DNA from: an uncultured Hyphomonadaceae bacterium
GTDB lineage: Bacteria > Pseudomonadota > Alphaproteobacteria > Caulobacterales > Hyphomonadaceae
Length of the DNA stretch: 11,742 nucleotides
NCBI GenBank assembly: GCA_937873805.1
Contig: CALMWO010000024.1
Location: 1 to 11,742 of the forward strand
Direction of reading: 5' to 3'
In this document: positions 6,350 through 11,742 of the stretch, in pieces
How the letters are laid out: each line of letters opens with the position of its first letter
Position numbering within the stretch: position 1 is the stretch's first letter
Program-made: the position numbers and the translations under genes
Notes under the pieces: model-generated
What the model was told of the DNA's origin: nothing
The model's input: only the letters and a program-made list of their open reading frames with translations
The model's database searches: none

Positions 6350-7795
6350 TCAGTCCGGGTCCTGCTCGATTGGGGCGGCCGCCAGCGGCAGCGGCGCGCC
6401 CTTCATTGCTGCCCGCAGGCGATCCCGGTCGAGTGCGCCCTCCCATCGGCTGACTACGATAGTGGCGACTGCGTTACCGACGAAGTTGGTTAAGGCGCGG
6501 CATTCCGAGAGGAAGCGGTCGACACCCAGAATGATGGCCATGCCGGCGATCGGGATCGACGGAAACACGGCCAGCGTCGCGGCCAATGTGATGAAGCCGG
6601 CGCCGGTAACGCCCGCGGCTCCCTTCGAACTGAGCATGGCAACAAGCAGCAGGATGATTTGGTCGTTCAAACCTAGCGGCGTGTTCGTCGCCTGCGCGAT
6701 GAAGAGCGCTGCCAAGGTCATGTAGATGTTGGTGCCGTCGAGGTTGAACGAGTAGCCGGTTGGGACAACCAGGCCGACCACCGGACGGGCGCACCCTGCC
6801 CGCTCCAACTTCTCCATCAATGCAGGAAGCGCCGACTCGGATGACGACGTGCCGAGCACAAGAAAGAGCTCTTCTTTCAGATAACGGATCAGGTGGAAGA
6901 TGTTGAAGCCAGCCCAGAGCCCGACGGCGCCAAGAATAACGAGCACGAAGACAAGCGATGTAAGCCAGACGGCTCCAATCAGCTTGGCGAGATCGATAAT
7001 CGCATCGACACCCTGATCGGCGATGATGAAGGCAAAAGCTCCGAAGGCGCCGATGGGAGCCGCGCGCATCAGAATGGCGACCATCTTGAACACGGCCGTG
7101 CTAAATGCGGTCAACACATCAACGGCGGTCTGCGCGCGGTCACCTACCGAAGCGAGCGAGATCCCGAAGACCACGGCGAGAAACAGCACGGGAAGAATGC
7201 TGGCGCCCGTGAAGGCCCCAACGAAGGTCGTGGGGATAATGTCGCCGATGAAGCCCAGAATGGTTAGATCGTGCGACTGCTGTTCGTATCCGTGCACGCG
7301 CTCGACCGCGGAGGGGTCAAGTGTAGTTGGGTCGATGTTCATGCCCGCGCCGGGTTGGAACACGTTGGCGACGATCAAGCCAACGACCAGTGCGAGCGTT
7401 GAAAACGTCAGGAAGTAAGCGAAGGCTTTGAAGACGACACGGCCGAGCTTGCCGAGATCACGCATACCCGCGATGCCGATGACGATGGTGAGGAACACCA
7501 CTGGCGCGATAATCATCTTGACGACCTTGATGAACAGATCGCCCAGCGGCTTGAGATATTCGCGGACCCAAGCATTTTCGGCAATCGCGACCTGGTGGGT
7601 CAGCGGCTTCAGGGTCGCGGGGTCTATGGCGGGCTGGCCGGTAACGGCATCGAGCAGCGGCGCCGTATGCCAAAGCGGGAAGAAGGCGCCGATCAGGCCG
7701 CCTGCAAAAATCGCAAACAGCACCTGGAAATACAGTTGCGTATAGAAAGGCCCCTTGCGCCGATGCCCCTCGGCCGGCGCGTCGATAACGGCCAT
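6350..7795 (-). CDS. dctA: C4-dicarboxylate:cation symporter, DctA type
   Basis: 481-residue inner-membrane protein of the DAACS (glutamate/dicarboxylate transporter) family, for uptake of succinate, fumarate or malate with cations. Signature parts: KPLGDLFIKVVKMIIAPVVF (82-101), QPGAGMNIDP (147-156), HP1 tip GTSSSESALP (315-324), TM7 PTGYSFNLDGTNIYM (345-359), HP2 SSKGAAGVTG (389-398) and TM8 DRFLSECRALTNFVGN (426-441). These match E. coli DctA nearly residue for residue. It is about 50 residues longer than E. coli DctA, mostly from an insert of some 35 residues after TM1 (about 42-79). The ATG at 7793-7795 is preceded by GGAGG at a spacing of 8. It lies 123 bases downstream of secF on the same strand, a gap long enough for its own promoter. 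Confidence 0.93.
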   Translation of the reverse strand: MAVIDAPAEGHRRKGPFYTQLYFQVLFAIFAGGLIGAFFPLWHTAPLLDAVTGQPAIDPATLKPLTHQVAIAENAWVREYLKPLGDLFIKVVKMIIAPVVFLTIVIGIAGMRDLGKLGRVVFKAFAYFLTFSTLALVVGLIVANVFQPGAGMNIDPTTLDPSAVERVHGYEQQSHDLTILGFIGDIIPTTFVGAFTGASILPVLFLAVVFGISLASVGDRAQTAVDVLTAFSTAVFKMVAILMRAAPIGAFGAFAFIIADQGVDAIIDLAKLIGAVWLTSLVFVLVILGAVGLWAGFNIFHLIRYLKEELFLVLGTSSSESALPALMEKLERAGCARPVVGLVVPTGYSFNLDGTNIYMTLAALFIAQATNTPLGLNDQIILLLVAMLSSKGAAGVTGAGFITLAATLAVFPSIPIAGMAIILGVDRFLSECRALTNFVGNAVATIVVSRWEGALDRDRLRAAMKGAPLPLAAAPIEQDPD

Positions 7796-7803
7796 TTGCT
7801 ATG

Positions 7804-7808
7804 CCTCC
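7804..7808 (-). promoter_or_regulatory. Ribosome binding site of dctA
   Basis: GGAGG on the minus strand, 8 bases before the dctA ATG. It is the strongest Shine-Dalgarno match in the window and fixes that start. Confidence 0.8.
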
Positions 7809-7918
7809 GCCCCGAAAAACTGGCCCCACCCGCGAGGGACCGCATCGTCTGGTTCACGCACAGTAATGGGACCGACGCAGCACGCCAGTCCCTTCGCCAA
7901 TCTCGTGAGCTAGAAGTT

Positions 7919-8875
7919 CTAAGATGCCGCTTTCGGAGCAGCGGCATCCGTTGCTGTGTATTTGTATCCCGGCAGCCTGCCCGGCAGGTGAATGAGCATC
8001 GGCGCAGCAACGAAGATCGACGAATAAGTGCCGATAATGATGCCAAACACGATCGAAATCGCGAACCCGAACAACACCGGGCCACCCAGGAACGCCATTG
8101 ATGCCGCCGCGAGCATGGTGGCGAGCGAGGTGATCAGGGTGCGCGACAGGGTCGAAGTGATCGAGATATCGATGACCTGGGTGATCGGCAGCTTCTTGTA
8201 CTTTTTCAGCATTTCGCGAATGCGATCATAAACGACCACGGTATCGTTGATCGAATAGCCGGCCACAGTAAGAACGCCGGCGACAATGGTGAGGTCGAAT
8301 GTGAGCTGGGTGATCGAGAACAGGCCCACCACGGCGTAGACGTCGTGGAATGTCGTGATGAAGGCGCCTGTGCCGAACTTGATTTCGAAGCGGAACCAGA
8401 CGTAGGCGCCGATCGCCAGCACGGCGAGCACCGCGGCGAGCACGCCGCTCATGAACAGCTCGCCAGAGACTTTCGGGCCGACAACCGCCGGAACCTGGAC
8501 AGAAACACCCTCGCCGAGGATCTGCGTCACTTTCTGGGCGATGGCGGGCACTTCGTCGGCGCCAGTCTCAACCGGCAGGCGAATAATGACTGTGTTGCCG
8601 TTGTTGGAAGTGGTGACGACGCTCTCTTCGAAGCCCGCTTTCGCGACTTCATCGCGGACGACGCCGACGTCGAATGGTGTCGAGCGAGTTGCTTCGATCT
8701 GCACGCCACCGGTGAAGTCGAGGCCCATGTTGAGGCCTTGGGTCGCCAGCGAGAAGGTCGTGACGGCAAAGATAAGACCGGTCACGATGAAGCCGATCCA
8801 GCGGATCTTCATGAACGGAAACGGCTTGGTCTCGTCGGACTGGACCTTCTTCGATCCTGGCTTATCCCACCACAT
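7919..8875 (-). CDS. secF: Protein translocase subunit SecF
   Basis: 318 residues, the usual SecF length, with about six membrane helices. Family motifs: GLDFTGG (51-57) after the first helix, a periplasmic P1-like region (about 58-135), GYSINDTVVVYDRIRE (206-221) in TM4 and the following loop, and TLSRTLITS (242-250). Known role: with SecD it uses the proton gradient to help pull secreted proteins through SecYEG into the periplasm. SecD is normally encoded directly upstream, often after yajC. Here the upstream side on the same strand is a 166-base gap followed by an oppositely oriented gene, so secF is separated from secD. An in-frame TGA (8876-8878) touches the ATG, which fixes the start and rules out a SecD-SecF fusion. 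Confidence 0.92.
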   Translation of the reverse strand: MWWDKPGSKKVQSDETKPFPFMKIRWIGFIVTGLIFAVTTFSLATQGLNMGLDFTGGVQIEATRSTPFDVGVVRDEVAKAGFEESVVTTSNNGNTVIIRLPVETGADEVPAIAQKVTQILGEGVSVQVPAVVGPKVSGELFMSGVLAAVLAVLAIGAYVWFRFEIKFGTGAFITTFHDVYAVVGLFSITQLTFDLTIVAGVLTVAGYSINDTVVVYDRIREMLKKYKKLPITQVIDISITSTLSRTLITSLATMLAAASMAFLGGPVLFGFAISIVFGIIIGTYSSIFVAAPMLIHLPGRLPGYKYTATDAAAPKAAS

Positions 8876-9041
8876 TCAGCATCTCTTGCCTGAAAGGTTA
8901 GCGGCGATGTCCCGTCCCGGACCCGCCCAATCGGCCACTGCGCTACCAGTTGAGACCGAAAAGCGCCATCCAAAAAGTCGGGAACTCTGCCCTGACCCCG
9001 GGGGTAGGAAAATGACGTCAGGCCGTTAGGATCATGCCCGA
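8876..9041. promoter_or_regulatory. Divergent promoter region between secF and the exoD-like gene
   Basis: 166 bases that must carry promoters in both directions. No convincing -35/-10 pair was found by eye. GGAAC at 8981-8985 resembles a stress-sigma -35, but the expected CGTT does not follow at 16-17 bases. An ATG at 9012 is in frame with the exoD-like gene but meets TAG within five codons. Confidence 0.4.
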
Positions 9042-9704
9042 TTGACCAATATTCCCCCGATATCTGACGCCTCGGGCCCTCATCCCGGACTGAGTACCTC
9101 TGACCTGCTGCTTGCGGCAGTGCGGGGCGAGAGCGAACGCGTAACAGTCGCTGAGATCCTGGACGCATTGGATGCGCGGGCCTTCGGTCTCGCCACGCTG
9201 ATTTTCGCGATTCCGTCCGTGATTCCGATGCCGCCGGGCGTGCCAACGGTTGTGGGCATCGCTTTGCTCATCGTGTCGGTGCAGATGGTTATGGGGCGGC
9301 AGGAGCTTTGGCTTCCCAAATTTCTTTCAAAACAAGGATTTCCTCGCAAAGCGCTGGTTTCCGGCTTCGAGAAGATCAAACCCCAGCTCGAGTTTGTCGA
9401 GAAATTCGCCCGGCCCCGTCTGCTGGCCCTTACCGGCAAGGCGGCTACGATTTTGATCGGGGTGGTCATCATGATCATGGCGATCGTGCTGATCCTTCCT
9501 CTTCCGCCTGGAGGGAATTTCCCGCCCGCGCTAGCCTGCGCGGTCTTGGGGATGGGTTTGGTTGAACGGGATGGCGTTATTGTTCTGGTGGGGCTCGTCG
9601 TGACCGTAGCGGCCTCTGTGGCCGTCTACTTCCTGATAGCCCTGTTGATCGGCGCCCTGCCCGGGATCACAAACTGGTTCGCCTCGGCGTTTGACTTCAG
9701 CTAG
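9042..9704 (+). CDS. ExoD family membrane protein
   Basis: 220 residues. The family core is clear: LDALDARAFGLATLIFAIP (40-58) then SVIPMPPGVPTVVGIALLI (59-77), a PPG-containing membrane hairpin followed by MGRQELWLPKFL (84-95). Further hydrophobic segments lie at about 132-153, 160-171 and 178-204, with a second PLPPGGNFPPA (153-163). ExoD proteins are inner-membrane proteins. Sinorhizobium ExoD affects exopolysaccharide production and alkaline tolerance, but the biochemical activity is unknown. The start appears to be TTG at 9042, because in-frame ATG 9012 is closed by TAG at 9027 and no earlier start fits; TTAGGAT 10 bases upstream may be the ribosome site. It is divergent from secF and followed by the EF-hand gene after 132 bases. 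Confidence 0.85.
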   Translation: MTNIPPISDASGPHPGLSTSDLLLAAVRGESERVTVAEILDALDARAFGLATLIFAIPSVIPMPPGVPTVVGIALLIVSVQMVMGRQELWLPKFLSKQGFPRKALVSGFEKIKPQLEFVEKFARPRLLALTGKAATILIGVVIMIMAIVLILPLPPGGNFPPALACAVLGMGLVERDGVIVLVGLVVTVAASVAVYFLIALLIGALPGITNWFASAFDFS

Positions 9705-9719
9705 GTCCCACATGGGACT
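9704..9719 (+). terminator. Small hairpin just after the exoD-like stop
   Basis: GGTCCC-ACAT-GGGACT begins at the base next to the stop codon; the outer pair is G-U. It is followed by GCTTTGT, only a short T run. It is a plausible but weak terminator, and the next stem-loop overlaps its 3' flank. Confidence 0.3.
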
Positions 9720-9806
9720 GCTTTGTCGACATTCTGCGACAACAAAGCGGCGCGCAGGCGCAGTCCTGCGACAGGTTGCGCCGAAGGTCTTCTCCATAGG
9801 GCGACA
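9720..9806 (+). promoter_or_regulatory. Stem-loop and CGACA repeats in the EF-hand leader region
   Basis: GCTTTGTCG (9720-9728) pairs with CGA (9737-9739) and CAAAGC (9743-9748), giving 9 pairs with a CAA bulge and an 8-base loop. In addition CGACA occurs at 9737, 9769 and 9802, spaced 32 and 33 bases, about three helical turns apart. The first two are part of an 8-base direct repeat, CTGCGACA (9734 and 9766). This could be a set of phased sites for a DNA-binding regulator such as the adjacent OmpR-type protein. The evidence is pattern only. Confidence 0.25.
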
Positions 9807-9836
9807 AATCGATCGCCGAAAACGGAGACGCTCCCC

Positions 9837-10460
9837 ATGAAGTTTTGTTTGTTTGCAGCCGCTGCAATAGCTCTCGCCGCTGGCGCTGCCTCGGCCCAGC
9901 CGCCGGGGGGCTCCGACGCTGTCCGTCAGGGGCGCGGTCATGGACCGGGCGGATTCGGCCTGCTTGAGTTTGACGCCAATGCCGATGGCAAGCTGACCAA
10001 GGCAGAGTTCGATGCCGCCCAGCGGGCACGGTTCAATCTGATCGACGCCAACAAGGACGGAACGGCCACAACCGAGGAGTTCCAAGCTGCCCGCAAGGCT
10101 GCTGGAGACGCCCGCAAGGCCGACATGATCAAAACGCGCTTTACAGCGCTCGACACCGACAAGAACGGCCAGATCAGCCAAGCCGAGTTCGCTGCCGGCG
10201 CGCCGGGACGCGATGGAAGCAAAGGCGGCCCACAGGGTGGCGGCCGTCACGGCAAAGGGGCCGGACCAGGTGGTCCGCAGGCAGCGGCTGGCCCCGACGG
10301 AACAAAACGCGCGGGTCGTCAGGATGCCGACAGAGACGGCAAAGTCACTTTTTCCGAGTTCAGCGCCGGTGGCCTAGAAGCCTTCAACCGTGCGGACGCC
10401 AACAAGGATGGAACGGTTACGGTTGCTGAACTGCAGGCGATGAAGCCGGGGCGCATTTAG
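9837..10460 (+). CDS. Secreted protein with five EF-hand calcium-binding loops
   Basis: 207 residues from ATG 9837, preceded by CGGAGA at 9 bases. The frame runs further upstream, but this start gives a clean signal peptide: MKFC, a hydrophobic Ala/Leu core and a likely cut after ASA20. Five 12-residue EF loops follow: D46-E57, D70-E81, D106-E117, D163-E174 and D187-E198. All have acid or Asn at positions 1, 3 and 5, Gly at 6 and Glu at 12. Loop 2 has Ala at position 8, where Ile, Leu or Val is usual. A Gly-rich, basic linker (about 121-158) separates loops 1-3 from 4-5. It is probably a periplasmic or exported calcium binder, with no enzymatic domain. It lies directly upstream of an OmpR-type regulator and kinase, with a hairpin between. 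The precise role is unknown. Confidence 0.85.
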   Translation: MKFCLFAAAAIALAAGAASAQPPGGSDAVRQGRGHGPGGFGLLEFDANADGKLTKAEFDAAQRARFNLIDANKDGTATTEEFQAARKAAGDARKADMIKTRFTALDTDKNGQISQAEFAAGAPGRDGSKGGPQGGGRHGKGAGPGGPQAAAGPDGTKRAGRQDADRDGKVTFSEFSAGGLEAFNRADANKDGTVTVAELQAMKPGRI

Positions 10461-10467
10461 TCGCGAA

Positions 10468-10511
10468 GGGCGGGCTCTCGATCCCTCCCCGTCCCCCGCG
10501 AGAGCCTGCCT
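10468..10511 (+). terminator. Long hairpin after the EF-hand gene
   Basis: GGCGGGCTCTCG (10469-10480) pairs with CGAGAGCCTGCC (10499-10510), 12 pairs with one G-U. The loop has 18 bases, and an outer G-U pair is possible. It starts 8 bases after the stop. Only TTG follows, so it is a stem without a proper T tract: it may attenuate, stabilise the 3' end or terminate with help. Confidence 0.5.
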
Positions 10512-10587
10512 TGACGAGGCCGTGGCCTGTTGCTTCGGATCACCCCGATGCAGCAGGCTGCAGCTGTTTTAGGATACTGGAAGACAG
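10511..10587 (+). promoter_or_regulatory. Leader of the response-regulator gene
   Basis: TTGACG (10511-10516) resembles a -35 box; 18 bases on, TCGGAT (10535-10540) is a poor -10, so a promoter is only possible. TGCAGC-AG-GCTGCA (10549-10562) is a perfect inverted repeat that could be an operator. GGAAG (10579-10583), 4 bases before the ATG, is the likely ribosome site. Confidence 0.3.
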
Positions 10588-11301
10588 ATGAGCCAGAGCT
10601 TGCTGATAGTCGAAGATGAGGCCTCGATCCGCGAGCCGCTGGTCAAGTATTTCGAGAACAACCAGTTTCGCGTGAAGGCCGCCGCCAATGCTTCCGAGGC
10701 GCGGGCGATGCTGGCCGCGCACGCTTTTGATCTTGTGATCTCCGACATCATGATGCCCGGCGAAGATGGGCTGAGCCTGTGCAGGCACATCCGCTCGACG
10801 AGCAACCTGCCCGTGATCCTGCTGACAGCGCGCGCAGAGGAGCTGGATCGTATTCTTGGTCTGGAAGTTGGCGCGGACGACTATGTCGTGAAGCCATTCT
10901 CGCCGCGCGAACTGCTGGCGCGCGTCAAGGCGGTCGTCCGGCGCACGAATAGCCTGCCGCCGAAGCAGGTTTCGCCAGAAACTGCGGCCTATGGTTTCGG
11001 CGACTGGGTTCTGAAAACCGGCGAGCGCGAACTGGTTGGGCCTGACGGGCTCAGCGTTCCTTTGTCGTCTGGCGAATACACGTTACTCTTGGCGCTGGTC
11101 GAGCGACCCAAGCTGGTGTTGACGCGCGATCAGCTTCTGGATCTTACGCAAGGTCGCGAGGCGGGCGTGTTCGATCGTTCCATCGACAACCAGATCAGCC
11201 GCCTTCGCCGGAAGATCGAAGACGACCCCAAGGCGCCGAAATACATCAAGACCGTCTGGGGCGGCGGCTACAGCTTTGCCATCGAGGTAAGGAAGCTTTG
11301 A
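10588..11301 (+). CDS. OmpR-family response regulator
   Basis: 237 residues. The receiver domain (about 4-115) has acidic residues Glu9 and Asp10, phospho-acceptor Asp53 in ISDIMMPG, Thr80 and Lys102 in VKPFSP, all as expected for an active receiver. The C-terminal winged-helix DNA-binding domain (about 135-232) contains LTRDQLLDLTQGR (178-190), FDRSIDNQISRLRRKIEDD (195-213) and YIKTVWGGGYSF (219-230). This is close to the OmpR group (compare ERSIDVQISRLRR and YIQTVWGLGY in E. coli OmpR). It binds DNA after phosphorylation by its partner kinase, whose gene begins inside its stop codon. Targets are unknown; the EF-hand gene just upstream is a natural candidate. Confidence 0.93.
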   Translation: MSQSLLIVEDEASIREPLVKYFENNQFRVKAAANASEARAMLAAHAFDLVISDIMMPGEDGLSLCRHIRSTSNLPVILLTARAEELDRILGLEVGADDYVVKPFSPRELLARVKAVVRRTNSLPPKQVSPETAAYGFGDWVLKTGERELVGPDGLSVPLSSGEYTLLLALVERPKLVLTRDQLLDLTQGREAGVFDRSIDNQISRLRRKIEDDPKAPKYIKTVWGGGYSFAIEVRKL

Positions 11302-11742
11302 AAGCCTTCCTGCCCCGTAGCCTTTCCGGACAGCTCGCATTGGTGATGGCTGGCGCGTTGCTTGTCGCGAGCATCGTCAATTTCGTGTTGCTGATTGGGG
11401 AGCGCCAACGCGCTTTGCTTATCGAGCAGAGCGGATTTCCAATTGCCCGGTTCGTGGACGTCGCACGCGACGTGACGGCATCCCCACCGGAGCGTGGTCG
11501 GCCTGCATCGATCGCGCGGCAGGGCCCGGGCCGATATCAGGTGCAGGCTAGCAATCAGATTGATAGCCGGTCCCTGCCCCGCGATGCCGGACTGGAACAA
11601 CGACTGCGTGCGGCGGTCCTGGACGCGGGACTGACGCCAGGAGAAATTCGCGCTTCGGTACAAACAATAACTCGCCCTGAACGCAGCGCGGGAATACGCG
11701 AACGATTGGGAGGCCAGGGACCTGGGTTCTCCGGGAACGGAC
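11298..11742 (+). CDS. Sensor histidine kinase, N-terminal part (cut by window end)
   Basis: A frame starts at TTG 11298, overlapping the regulator's TGA (TTGA), and is open to the window edge for 148 codons. It begins KAFLPRSLSGQLALVMAGALL; a basic N-terminus precedes a membrane helix (about 13-34), then a largely extracytoplasmic stretch with RALLIEQSGFPIARFVDVAR (38-57). This layout is typical of EnvZ-like kinases of Proteobacteria. The visible part ends in a Gly/Arg-rich segment, before any second helix, HAMP, His box or ATPase domain, so the kinase activity is inferred from context and layout. An in-frame ATG at 11346 would cut the helix short, so TTG is preferred; AAGGAAG just upstream is a possible ribosome site. 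Confidence 0.8.
   Translation, partial: MKAFLPRSLSGQLALVMAGALLVASIVNFVLLIGERQRALLIEQSGFPIARFVDVARDVTASPPERGRPASIARQGPGRYQVQASNQIDSRSLPRDAGLEQRLRAAVLDAGLTPGEIRASVQTITRPERSAGIRERLGGQGPGFSGNG

Noticed and set aside
8345..8893. Rightward 182-codon open frame opposite secF
   Set aside because: It is a GC-driven shadow of secF, very rich in Asp, Glu, Ala and Arg, with no family signature.
8981..9006. Possible stress-sigma (EcfG-type) promoter, GGAAC followed by GGGGTA
   Set aside because: The -35 element matches, but the -10 lacks CGTT at the proper spacing, so one half-site is not enough.
9531..10250. Leftward 239-codon frame across the exoD-like/EF-hand junction
   Set aside because: It is antisense to two well-supported genes and to their intergenic gap, with no domain signal.

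Overview
The window looks like a chromosomal segment of a GC-rich (about 60 % by eye) Gram-negative bacterium, most likely an alphaproteobacterium. The basis is indirect: an XdhC/MocA pair, an ExoD-family membrane protein, a SecF, a secreted EF-hand protein and an OmpR/EnvZ-type pair, all with similar GC-rich codon use. I cannot name a genus. I see no tRNA, rRNA, CRISPR array, insertion sequence, integrase or phage gene, and no obvious change in base composition.

Left part (1-1863). The last codons of a rightward gene (1-54) meet a leftward pair head-on. The pair is a MocA-like nucleotidyltransferase and an XdhC-like chaperone, joined by a 4-base ATGA overlap. Both serve the molybdenum cofactor of xanthine-dehydrogenase-type hydroxylases, but no such hydroxylase is present here. 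A short open frame, possibly a remnant, overlaps the xdhC start in the same ATGA fashion.

CoA block (2000-6021, rightward). A crotonase-fold protein is followed by two different acyl-CoA ligases of the ANL superfamily. Together they look like part of a carboxylic-acid degradation or modification route of unknown substrate. The crotonase lacks both glutamates used by classical enoyl-CoA hydratases.

Transport and export block (6022-9041, leftward). A convergent gap of about 300 bases holds a strong leftward terminator and a 16-base perfect palindrome. It is followed by a DctA-type C4-dicarboxylate symporter and a secF gene with no secD beside it.

Right part (9042-11742, rightward). An ExoD-family membrane protein is followed by a secreted protein with five EF-hand loops. 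Next come an OmpR-family response regulator and the start of its sensor kinase, which is cut by the window edge. The EF-hand gene beside the two-component pair suggests, but does not prove, a link to calcium or envelope sensing.

Nothing here is a clear-cut new defence or mobile system. The points most worth checking are the Glu-less crotonase with its two ligases, the EF-hand/two-component neighbourhood, the orphan secF, and the possible small RNA or long 3' UTR left of dctA.
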